A stretch of DNA of 36,839 nucleotides from a virus: positions 1 through 36,839 of IMG/VR virus record IMGVR_UViG_3300043409_000737. The stretch is one strand, 5' to 3'. Position numbers and translations under genes: made by a program. Of the stretch, positions 14,808 through 19,988 are shown piece by piece (the stretch's first letter is position 1; each line of letters opens with the position of its first letter). The notes below the pieces were generated by a model. It made no database searches. It was given only the letters and a program-made list of their open reading frames with translations, and was not told the origin of the DNA.

Positions 14808-15527
14808 GTGAAGAAGTTTGCTATATTATGGTTGGTGCTTTGTGCCAATGCCTACGCAGATGTTTCGTTTGGAACTGGTGAAGCACCTGACTGTGAGTTA
14901 GCAAAAGCATTTGCAGTCAGTGATGCGATCGAACGATACGCTGAGAAAGAGTTTGAAGTAAAGAAGCAACAGATTTGCAGAGAAAGAAATGCAGAAGGTG
15001 TTGACTGCGAATATATTAAGAAGACTGAGGTTGAATCTGCTGGTACTCTGAAGAGAGTTATAACAGAAAAGATTAAACCGAAGAAAAGTAAATTTGTAGA
15101 TACATGTGTTGTTGAAGTTAAGGTTGAGATTGAACCAAGCAGACAACTGGCAGGTGACATTGAGAATGCCAGTAACATTGCAGTCAATGGAGAACGATAC
15201 AAGTTTGATGTTATTACTAAAGAGCCATTGTATGTATACTTGTTCAGTGTTTACGGAGACAAGATGCATCAAATGTATCCTTATGATGGAATTAAGAGCA
15301 ATCTTATTGATGGGAAGTTAGTATTACCAAATGGTATCTGGTGGAACGCAGACATTATGTCTAATGATCCACAAAGTAAAGATACACTGATGGCAATATT
15401 TTCCAAAGTTAAGATTACTTTTAGAAGCAGTATGACGAGAGATGAGATTTATCGACAGATTTCGTCAGTGCCTATCAATGCTAGGCGAGTAGTGTACCAC
15501 AATTTTGTGATTAAACGGAGAATTTGA
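14808..15527 (+). CDS. Secreted DUF4384-like protein
   Basis: A 239-residue protein beginning at GTG with AAAGG upstream. Signal peptide at 1-17 (MKKFAILWLVLCANAYA). Residues about 20-120 form an alpha/beta domain with conserved Cys pairs; about 128-185 (EPLYVYLFSVYGDKMHQMYP, then GKLVLPNG) follow the DUF4384 pattern of LYVYLFSVD-G-x-x-LYPN and KLPxG. DUF4384 proteins are often encoded beside LPP20 lipoproteins and CsgG/FlgT-like outer-membrane proteins, as here with the next gene. Likely periplasmic. Confidence 0.75.
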   Translation: MKKFAILWLVLCANAYADVSFGTGEAPDCELAKAFAVSDAIERYAEKEFEVKKQQICRERNAEGVDCEYIKKTEVESAGTLKRVITEKIKPKKSKFVDTCVVEVKVEIEPSRQLAGDIENASNIAVNGERYKFDVITKEPLYVYLFSVYGDKMHQMYPYDGIKSNLIDGKLVLPNGIWWNADIMSNDPQSKDTLMAIFSKVKITFRSSMTRDEIYRQISSVPINARRVVYHNFVIKRRI

Positions 15528-15528
15528 A

Positions 15529-16182
15529 ATGAAATATATTATGATTTGTACAATGGCATCTGTGATAGCCTTATCAGGATGTTCAACCTTTAAGGCAGAT
15601 CCCAACAAAACAGTTGAGATTCCAGCCAACAAACTCGATAACATTCCTCAGTGGTATCTTGCAAAAGATCCAGATGACACGAAGTTTATCGTGGTCACTG
15701 CAACTGATGTATCGAAAGATATGCAGTTTGCTATCGACAAGGCGACACTCAATGCCAAGATTCAACTTGCAGCACGACTAAAGACCGATGTTGATTCTGT
15801 TACTCGTGAGTCAACAATCGAAACTGCTGGATCTGGTTCTGCTGTTGAACGAGAGATCGATCGTGTATCAAAGGTTCGTGTGAAGCAAGCACTTGGTATG
15901 TTCAAACGAGAGAACATCGCTGTGTTCAAAGAGGGTGATGTGTATCGTGCATATGTGCAGTTTAAGATTGCAACAGAAGATGCTAAACGATTGACTCAGC
16001 CAGCTGGTGCTAAAAAGAATCGTGAAGACAAGTTTAAAGAGTTGGAAGATGAACCAAAAGTATCTACTGTACAACCAAGTACATTCCAGCTACTACCTGT
16101 AGAGAACGAAGAATACAAGAAGCGTCGTGAAGAAGCGATGAAACTTCCTGGAGCAGTAGTTGGACAGGCAGTCGTACAATGA
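15529..16182 (+). CDS. LPP20-like outer-membrane lipoprotein
   Basis: A 217-residue protein with lipobox ALSGC, lipidated Cys18. The middle (FIVVTATDVSKDMQFAIDKA, LNAKIQLAARL, then SKVRVKQALGMFKRENIAVF and VYRAYVQFKIA) follows the LPP20 family: a VTATG-like strand, A-x2-A-x2-NAR-like helix and YRVYVLV-like final strand. The C-terminus is a basic, proline-containing tail. With the DUF4384-like neighbour it forms a second envelope pair separate from the curli cassette. Start is one base after the previous stop. Confidence 0.8.
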   Translation: MKYIMICTMASVIALSGCSTFKADPNKTVEIPANKLDNIPQWYLAKDPDDTKFIVVTATDVSKDMQFAIDKATLNAKIQLAARLKTDVDSVTRESTIETAGSGSAVEREIDRVSKVRVKQALGMFKRENIAVFKEGDVYRAYVQFKIATEDAKRLTQPAGAKKNREDKFKELEDEPKVSTVQPSTFQLLPVENEEYKKRREEAMKLPGAVVGQAVVQ

Positions 16183-16661
16183 AACAGAAGTGGATTGATG
16201 CATTTATGGACACTGCGGAGAGATTCGCACAGTTGTCAAGTGCAAAACGATTGCAGGTTGGTGCGGTTGTCGTAAAAGATAATCGTATCATCTCAATCGG
16301 ATACAATGGTATGCCAGCTGGATGGACAAACGAATGCGAAGAAACTATTCCTGAGCACGAAGAAGTGCACATGGAATCTCGCACTGTTTACCACTATCCA
16401 GAGGTTACAAAAACCAAAGATGAGGTAATACATGCTGAAGCGAATGCGATTATTAAGTTGGCTAGAGATGGTGAGTCTGGAAAGAGTGCTAGTCTTTTCT
16501 GCACTCATGCTCCTTGCATCCATTGTGCTAAACTTATTCATGGAGCAGGTATAGAACATGTTTACTATCGTGAATCATATCGAGATGAACTTGGTATTGA
16601 TTTTCTTAAAAAATGTAAAATAAATGTAGATAAAGTTGACTTTAATTCAATAGTGAACTAA
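16179..16661 (+). CDS. dCMP deaminase
   Basis: A 160-residue zinc deaminase: His85-Ala-Glu87 (VIHAEANAI) and Cys113-x2-Cys116 (APCIHCAKL), with the N-terminal KRLQVGAVVV and YNGMPAG typical of dCMP deaminases. It converts dCMP to dUMP, the precursor of dTMP, for phage DNA synthesis. It overlaps the LPP20 gene by ATGA, and a promoter-leader follows before the tRNA array. Confidence 0.93.
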   Translation: MKQKWIDAFMDTAERFAQLSSAKRLQVGAVVVKDNRIISIGYNGMPAGWTNECEETIPEHEEVHMESRTVYHYPEVTKTKDEVIHAEANAIIKLARDGESGKSASLFCTHAPCIHCAKLIHGAGIEHVYYRESYRDELGIDFLKKCKINVDKVDFNSIVN

Positions 16662-16729
16662 AATAGTGACTAAATAGATTACTGTCTGAAAGAAACCCTA
16701 CAAGGATGTAAGGTTATTTCAGATAGTGC

Positions 16730-16758
16730 TTGACAAATAACCAAAGGTGTAGTATAAT
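16730..16758 (+). promoter_or_regulatory. Consensus promoter of the tRNA-array leader
   Basis: TTGACA (16730-16735), 17-base spacer, TATAAT (16753-16758). The predicted transcript starts at 16765, an ATG. Confidence 0.9.
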
Positions 16759-16764
16759 TCAATC

Positions 16765-16884
16765 ATGAACTCGAAATTAATATCCAAACAGATGCATCTA
16801 CCGCTATTAAGTGGCTGGACATGCGCACGCACATCAGTTGGATATAATGCGTTTGAGATTGATAGTGGGGGTTTTGGAAAGTAG
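16765..16884 (+). CDS. Possible leaderless 39-residue leader peptide
   Basis: ATG exactly at the predicted transcription start opens a 39-codon frame (MNSKLISKQMHLPLLSGW...SGGFGK) ending TAG at 16882, inside the 5' arm of a hairpin. No homology is recognised. It could be a small gene or a leader peptide whose translation influences the downstream terminator. Confidence 0.45.
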   Translation: MNSKLISKQMHLPLLSGWTCARTSVGYNAFEIDSGGFGK

Positions 16885-16916
16885 ATTAGACAACAAGTCT
16901 GTTTCCCAAAACCCTC
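16867..16916 (+). promoter_or_regulatory. Antiterminator-like hairpin overlapping the terminator
   Basis: GGGTTTTGG-AAA (16869-16880) pairs with TTT-C-CCAAAACCC (16902-16914) as 12 bp with one bulge, with an inner AGAC/GTCT hairpin. Its 3' arm uses the same bases (16908-16914) as the 5' arm of the following terminator, so the two cannot form together. Confidence 0.6.
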
Positions 16917-16946
16917 TGAGATGAAAGTCCAGAGGGTTTTTTGTTT
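16908..16946 (+). terminator. Terminator before the tRNA array
   Basis: AAAACCCTCTG (16908-16918) pairs with CAGAGGGTTTT (16930-16940) across an 11-base loop and is followed by more T. It ends the short leader transcript 50 bases before the first tRNA. Confidence 0.88.
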
Positions 16947-16996
16947 TATAGCCATCGTGCTAGTAATATTGTTCTTTTACAATTCGGGATTCTGTT

Positions 16997-17069
16997 GGGG
17001 GTTGGTGTAGTGGTAGCACACTTGACTTTGACTCAAGTAGTACAAGTTCGATTCTTGTATCCCCTGCCA
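16997..17069 (+). tRNA. tRNA-Gln(TTG)
   Basis: Acceptor GGGGGTT/ATCCCCT with one mismatch, anticodon stem CTTGA/TCAAG with loop CTTTGAC, anticodon TTG, T-loop TTCGATT, encoded CCA. First gene of the array. Confidence 0.88.
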
Positions 17070-17108
17070 AACAAATGCGCATTGCGTAGAGATAGTGCTC
17101 ATCTGTTT

Positions 17109-17182
17109 GGGGGTGAAACTTTAAGGTGAAGTAACTGGCTTTTAACCAGTAAAATTCGGATCGTTCCCGAACACCCCTACCA
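17109..17182 (+). tRNA. tRNA-Lys(TTT)
   Basis: Acceptor GGGGGTG/CACCCCT, anticodon stem ACTGG/CCAGT, loop CTTTTAA, anticodon TTT, CCA encoded. The T-loop is ATCGTTC instead of the usual TTCGANN, so positions 54 and 58 are A and T rather than T and A. Confidence 0.85.
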
Positions 17183-17194
17183 GTGTTCTTTGGT

Positions 17195-17268
17195 GTGACT
17201 ATAACTTAATGGTAAAGTCGTGGATTGTGATTCCGCTTATCTGGGTTCAATTCCCAGTAGTCACCCCA
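17195..17268 (+). tRNA. tRNA-His(GTG)
   Basis: Acceptor GTGACTA/TAGTCAC, discriminator C, anticodon stem GTGGA/TCCGC with loop TTGTGAT, anticodon GTG, CCA encoded. Confidence 0.88.
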
Positions 17269-17278
17269 AAGAATACTT

Positions 17279-17354
17279 GCTGCTTTAGCTGATGTGGTCA
17301 TAGCAGGGGATTGAAGATCCTCGGAAAGTAGTTCGATTCTACTAGGCAGCACCA
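17279..17354 (+). tRNA. tRNA-Phe(GAA)
   Basis: Acceptor GCTGCTT/AGGCAGC, anticodon stem GGGGA/TCCTC, loop TTGAAGA, anticodon GAA, discriminator A, CCA encoded. Confidence 0.9.
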
Positions 17355-17361
17355 AGATTAT

Positions 17362-17436
17362 TGCCAATTAGCTCAGAGGTAGAGCAATCGCTTGATAAGC
17401 GATAGGTGAGTGGATCGTTACCACTATTGGCAACCA
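17362..17436 (+). tRNA. tRNA-Ile(GAT)
   Basis: Acceptor TGCCAAT/ATTGGCA, anticodon stem ATCGC/GCGAT, loop TTGATAA, anticodon GAT, CCA encoded. T-arm AGTGG/CCACT has loop ATCGTTA, again A54 and T58. Confidence 0.88.
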
Positions 17437-17443
17437 AAGTTAT

Positions 17444-17535
17444 GGAAGATAATGCAGCGGGGTTGGTCCTGCGACCAGCCTTGAAAACTGGGTTCTGAGA
17501 AATCGGATGGGGTTCGACTCCTCTGTCTTCCGCCA
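17444..17535 (+). tRNA. tRNA-Ser(TGA)
   Basis: Acceptor GGAAGAT/GTCTTCC, long variable arm as in class II tRNAs, anticodon loop CTTGAAA, anticodon TGA, discriminator G, CCA encoded. Confidence 0.88.
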
Positions 17536-17543
17536 TATTATGT

Positions 17544-17618
17544 GCCTCGTTATTTCAGTGGTAGAATGTCTCTTTTACACGGAGAAGGTCGGCAGTTCGA
17601 ATCTGTCACGAGGTACCA
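17544..17618 (+). tRNA. tRNA-Val(TAC)
   Basis: Acceptor GCCTCGT/ACGAGGT, anticodon stem TCTCT/GGAGA, loop TTTACAC, anticodon TAC, discriminator A, CCA encoded. Confidence 0.9.
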
Positions 17619-17624
17619 AAGTTT

Positions 17625-17699
17625 GCGTCATTAGTTCAACGGATAGAATTAGAGTCTTCGAAACTCAGGATGGTGGTTCGATTCCATCATGGCGCACCA
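17625..17699 (+). tRNA. tRNA-Arg(TCG)
   Basis: Acceptor GCGTCAT/ATGGCGC, anticodon loop CTTCGAA, anticodon TCG, T-loop TTCGATT, CCA encoded. Confidence 0.9.
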
Positions 17700-17705
17700 A
17701 GATTA

Positions 17706-17795
17706 GGAAGATGGGCAGGACGGTAATGCAGCAGTTTGCTAAACTGTAGATTCACGGAAGTGGATCATAGGGTTCGATTCCCTAATCTTCCACCA
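17706..17795 (+). tRNA. tRNA-Ser(GCT)
   Basis: Acceptor GGAAGAT/ATCTTCC, class II variable arm, anticodon loop TTGCTAA, anticodon GCT, CCA encoded. Acceptor arm matches the other Ser tRNA. Confidence 0.9.
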
Positions 17796-17800
17796 GTGTT

Positions 17801-17875
17801 GGGCTGGTAGCTTAATGGTAAAGCAGTGAACTCATAATTCATTGAGTCTGTGTTCAATTCACAGTCAGCCCACCA
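17801..17875 (+). tRNA. tRNA with CAT anticodon (elongator Met or Ile2)
   Basis: Acceptor GGGCTGG/TCAGCCC, fully paired so not initiator type, anticodon stem GTGAA/TTCAT, loop CTCATAA, anticodon CAT, CCA encoded. Either elongator Met or Ile2 (needing lysidine); another CAT tRNA lies at 19722. Confidence 0.85.
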
Positions 17876-17877
17876 AT

Positions 17878-17955
17878 GCCTCGATGGACAAATTGGAAAA
17901 GTCGTCTCTCTCAAAAGGAGAAATTCTGTGAGTTCGAATCTCACTCGAGGTACCA
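17878..17955 (+). tRNA. tRNA with CAA anticodon but a short variable loop
   Basis: Acceptor GCCTCGA/TCGAGGT, T-arm GTGAG/CTCAC with TTCGAAT, anticodon stem TCTCT/GGAGA with loop CTCAAAA, anticodon CAA (Leu codon TTG), CCA encoded. The variable region is only AATTCT, while bacterial Leu tRNAs have a long variable arm. Acceptor and anticodon stem resemble the Val tRNA at 17544. Confidence 0.75.
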
Positions 17956-17956
17956 G

Positions 17957-17985
17957 TTGACTTGTAAGATTGTTTGATGTATAAT
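17957..17985 (+). promoter_or_regulatory. Promoter inside the tRNA array
   Basis: TTGACT (17957-17962), 17-base spacer, TATAAT (17980-17985), just before tRNA-Leu(TAA). Nearly identical to the promoter at 18247. Confidence 0.88.
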
Positions 17986-17994
17986 AGAGTTAAT

Positions 17995-18078
17995 GCGAGT
18001 GTGGTGGAATGGTATACACATCAGACTTAAAATCTGACGCTTAATTGATTGAGGGTTCAAGTCCCTCCACTCGTACCA
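17995..18078 (+). tRNA. tRNA-Leu(TAA)
   Basis: Acceptor GCGAGTG/CACTCGT, long variable arm, anticodon stem TCAGA/TCTGA, loop CTTAAAA, anticodon TAA, CCA encoded. Confidence 0.92.
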
Positions 18079-18080
18079 AT

Positions 18081-18155
18081 ACGGCATTCGTTCAACGGAT
18101 AGGACATGGTTCTTCTAAAGCCAGAATGGTGGTTCGATTCCTCCATGCCGTGCCA
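18081..18155 (+). tRNA. tRNA-Arg(TCT)
   Basis: Acceptor ACGGCAT/ATGCCGT, anticodon loop CTTCTAA, anticodon TCT, discriminator G, CCA encoded. Confidence 0.92.
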
Positions 18156-18164
18156 GAGATAAAT

Positions 18165-18238
18165 GTAGGTGGAGCCAGTTGGACAGGCACTGGATTGCAA
18201 ACCCATGGAAGTGAGTTCGATTCTCACCACCTACTCCA
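18165..18238 (+). tRNA. tRNA-Cys(GCA)
   Basis: Acceptor GTAGGTG/CACCTAC, discriminator T (the Cys identity base), anticodon loop TTGCAAA, anticodon GCA, CCA encoded. The anticodon stem is weak, with two mismatches. Confidence 0.88.
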
Positions 18239-18246
18239 GATAGTTG

Positions 18247-18275
18247 TTGACTTATAAGATTGTTTGATGTATAAT
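18247..18275 (+). promoter_or_regulatory. Second promoter inside the tRNA array
   Basis: TTGACT (18247-18252), 17-base spacer, TATAAT (18270-18275). It precedes a structured non-tRNA stretch and tRNA-Glu. Confidence 0.88.
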
Positions 18276-18409
18276 AGTAGTTCTTCAAAAGTCCACTCTA
18301 AGTCTGCGGTAAATACGCAGCATGTGGCAAGGATGGCTTGATTGTTGCAACTCGCTTACAATCTCCCATGCATGCAAGTTTGGTAGTTCTTGATAAAAAC
18401 TACCACTAT
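18276..18409 (+). ncRNA. Structured RNA segment before tRNA-Glu
   Basis: No gene. Hairpins CTGCG/CGCAG (18304-18308 with 18316-18320), GCATG/CATGC (18320-18324 with 18367-18371) enclosing GATTGT/ACAATC (18340-18345 with 18358-18363), then GGTAGTT/AACTACC (18382-18388 with 18398-18404). Transcribed from the promoter at 18247. Confidence 0.5.
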
Positions 18410-18484
18410 GCACTGTTCGTCTATCGGTTAGGACATGCGGTTTTCATCCGCATAAGAGGAGTTCGACTCTCCTACAGTGTACCA
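18410..18484 (+). tRNA. tRNA-Glu(TTC)
   Basis: Acceptor GCACTGT/ACAGTGT, anticodon stem TGCGG/CCGCA, loop TTTTCAT, anticodon TTC, discriminator A, CCA encoded. Confidence 0.92.
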
Positions 18485-18485
18485 G

Positions 18486-18712
18486 ATTTAATTACATTGG
18501 TTACCAAGCCAGTAGGTAATTCAGATAGTGAGTAACCAGTTGACGGACTGGCACTTCTGAGTTACACGAAAGATGGAAATCAGCATAGGCTTCGATCAGT
18601 AGTCACGCTGGAACAGCTTGGAATGTAATGTGTGCGACAGACAAGTCCATGGACGGCATGGTAGGGCAGGTTCAAAACTGTTTATTCTGTCAAACATCCA
18701 GTGTAATTAAAT
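18486..18712 (+). ncRNA. Structured RNA domain A closed by a 15-bp helix
   Basis: The 227-base stretch directly after tRNA-Glu is closed by 18486-18500 pairing with 18698-18712 (15 bp, one G-T). Inside, GTAAC/GTTAC (18532-18536 with 18561-18565) and CCAGT/ACTGG (18536-18540 with 18547-18551) form a nested arm. No credible reading frame is present. Not a tRNA and no tmRNA or RNase P signature was seen. Confidence 0.6.
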
Positions 18713-18714
18713 GT

Positions 18715-18863
18715 GGTATTAGTTTAGTGTTATCAAGGTATCGTGATCTGATCAATCACTATTCGGGTTCAATCGGCTGGAGACGAATCCTAACATAACT
18801 GCCTCAGCTTTGGATGGGAAGCACCCAACTCCTAAATTGGCACGATAACACTAAACTAATATC
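18715..18863 (+). ncRNA. Structured RNA domain B closed by a 20-bp helix
   Basis: The 149-base stretch is closed by 18715-18734 pairing with 18844-18863 (20 bp, one G-T wobble), a likely double-strand nuclease site. Inside are GTGAT/ATCAC with a 7-base loop and ATTCG/CGAAT hairpins. It begins two bases after domain A and ends three bases before tRNA-Tyr. No gene is present. Confidence 0.62.
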
Positions 18864-18866
18864 ATT

Positions 18867-18951
18867 GGAGACACGGCACAGTTGGAGGGGTGCGGCAGAC
18901 TGTAAATCTGTTCTTTAGGGCTAGTAGGTTCGAATCTTACTGTCTCCACCA
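18867..18951 (+). tRNA. tRNA-Tyr(GTA)
   Basis: Acceptor GGAGACA/TGTCTCC, class II variable arm, anticodon stem GCAGA/TCTGT, loop CTGTAAA, anticodon GTA, discriminator A, CCA encoded. Confidence 0.92.
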
Positions 18952-19172
18952 AAATCTCGATCACTACAAGCGTGATTGTAGTCGCTTACTCAGCGTTACG
19001 AGTCGGGGGTGGTCAACCGTAAAGCAGAGTGCCCAGTAACATCCAGGAATGTTACATATAAGGGAGTCCGAACCACTGGATAGAACTGTAACTATCAAGA
19101 GATCAAAACACAGTGACAGAGTGTGCAACTCAAGTAAGGGCGATGTAGAAGTCGTAGCTTACACCGAATTTA
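18952..19172 (+). ncRNA. Structured RNA domain D between tRNA-Tyr and tRNA-Asp
   Basis: No gene in 221 bases. Hairpins: ACTACAA/TTGTAGT (18963-18969 with 18976-18982), GTAACAT/ATGTTAC (19036-19042 with 19049-19055), GATAG/CTATC (19079-19083 with 19092-19096), GTAAG/CTTAC (19134-19138 with 19158-19162). No long closing helix as in domains A, B and C. Confidence 0.5.
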
Positions 19173-19247
19173 GGCTCGTTAGTATAATGGTCATTACAGC
19201 GGATTGTCTATCCGCTTATGGGAGTTCGATTCTCCCACGAGTCGCCA
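19173..19247 (+). tRNA. tRNA-Asp(GTC)
   Basis: Acceptor GGCTCGT/ACGAGTC, anticodon stem GCGGA/TCCGC, loop TTGTCTA, anticodon GTC, discriminator G, CCA encoded. Confidence 0.92.
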
Positions 19248-19377
19248 GTTTTGTGAATGCTGTTTACAGCAACCGAGTTATAAGTTTAGGGTTGAGGCTC
19301 TAATATCGAAAGATAATTAGTTTACTAATACCGTGTTACAAGTGAAGGGTTGAGGCTCTTCTTCACAAATTTATTAT
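19248..19377 (+). ncRNA. Structured RNA domain E with repeated loop GGTTGAGGCT
   Basis: Tandem small hairpins: GCTG-TTTA-CAGC, TTAG-GGTTGAGGCT-CTAA (loop 19290-19299), TATC-GAAA-GATA (19304-19315, a GNRA loop), TTAG-TTTA-CTAA (19317-19328), GAAG-GGTTGAGGCT-CTTC (loop 19348-19357). The two 10-base loops are identical while the stems differ but pair. It lies between tRNA-Asp and the initiator-like tRNA. Confidence 0.55.
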
Positions 19378-19454
19378 CGCAGAGTATGGAAGTGGTCATC
19401 CGTCTGGTCTCATAAGCCATGAAATCGCAGGTTCGAATCCTGCCTCTGCAACCA
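19378..19454 (+). tRNA. Initiator-like tRNA-fMet(CAT)
   Basis: Acceptor is C1 opposite A72 (unpaired) followed by GCAGAG/CTCTGC, with A73 and CCA. The C1-A72 mismatch is the hallmark of bacterial initiator tRNA that formyltransferase recognises. Anticodon loop CTCATAA, anticodon CAT. The anticodon stem has two G-C pairs rather than the classic three, so initiator identity is probable, not certain. Confidence 0.8.
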
Positions 19455-19458
19455 AAAT

Positions 19459-19541
19459 GCCCTGATGGTGGAATTGGTAGACACGCTGGTCTTAGAAGCC
19501 AGTACTTCGGTGTGAGAGTTCGAGTCTCTCTTGGGGCACCA
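19459..19541 (+). tRNA. tRNA-Leu(TAG)
   Basis: Acceptor GCCCTGA/TTGGGGC, long variable arm, anticodon stem CTGGT/GCCAG, loop CTTAGAA, anticodon TAG, CCA encoded. Confidence 0.92.
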
Positions 19542-19721
19542 ATGTTGAGAGTGTGAGCAAAAGATTGGGCATCCCAACTGTTAGGGAAGAAATCGCCAGA
19601 CAAAAGAGCGTCCATTATATGGAGAGAATTTATGATCACCCATCATAGATTGAAATGCGTGATGATCTGGTGGCAGGTATTTAAAGCTGCCAACTAAACA
19701 CATAACAGTACTCTCAACATT
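19542..19721 (+). ncRNA. Structured RNA domain C, closing helix reaches into both flanking tRNAs
   Basis: 19537-19552 pairs with 19710-19725 over 16 perfect bp. The first four to five bases belong to the 3' CACCA of tRNA-Leu and the last four to the 5' end of the next tRNA. Inside, ACTGTTA/TAACAGT (19577-19583 with 19703-19709) stacks on the closing helix, with TGGCAG/CTGCCA (19671-19676 with 19687-19692) and TTGGG/CCCAA hairpins. No gene is present. Confidence 0.6.
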
Positions 19722-19796
19722 GGTGATGTAGCACAACGGTAGTGCAACTCCTTCATACGGAGTAGGTTAGTGGCTCGATTCCACTCATCACCACCA
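19722..19796 (+). tRNA. tRNA with CAT anticodon (Met or Ile2)
   Basis: Acceptor GGTGATG/CATCACC fully paired, anticodon stem ACTCC/GGAGT, loop TTCATAC, anticodon CAT, discriminator A, CCA encoded. One of this and the gene at 17801 is probably Ile2 read via lysidine. Confidence 0.85.
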
Positions 19797-19804
19797 AAAG
19801 TTTT

Positions 19805-19878
19805 CTCGGGTTAGTTTAGTGGTAAAACTCGTGCTTTGGGAGCATGGGTCGGAAGTTCGATTCTTCCACCCGAGACCA
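19805..19878 (+). tRNA. tRNA-Pro(TGG)
   Basis: Acceptor CTCGGGT/ACCCGAG, anticodon stem CGTGC/GCATG, loop TTTGGGA, anticodon TGG, CCA encoded. Confidence 0.9.
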
Positions 19879-19893
19879 GATAAGTAGATAGTT

Positions 19894-19967
19894 GCCCTAT
19901 TAGTATAATGGTATTACACCTGTTTTGTAATCAGGTTACGGCAGTTCGATTCTGTCATGGGGCACCA
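19894..19967 (+). tRNA. tRNA-Thr(TGT)
   Basis: Acceptor GCCCTAT/ATGGGGC, anticodon stem CCTGT/TCAGG, loop TTTGTAA, anticodon TGT, CCA encoded. Confidence 0.9.
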
Positions 19968-19988
19968 GATAAAATAACTAGGAGACAA

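Noticed and set aside
18276-18409. A further tRNA before tRNA-Glu
   Set aside because: Hairpins are present but no cloverleaf, T-loop TTCGA or CCA end could be placed.
18715-18863. Domain B looks partly like a tRNA (GTGAT/ATCAC arm with 7-base loop, then a GGGTTCAATC stretch)
   Set aside because: The supposed acceptor and T stems do not pair, there is no CCA, and the 20-bp outer helix is incompatible with a tRNA fold.
18486-19377. tmRNA or RNase P RNA in the array
   Set aside because: No tag reading frame with Ala-like acceptor end and no RNase P core consensus was rec­ognised.
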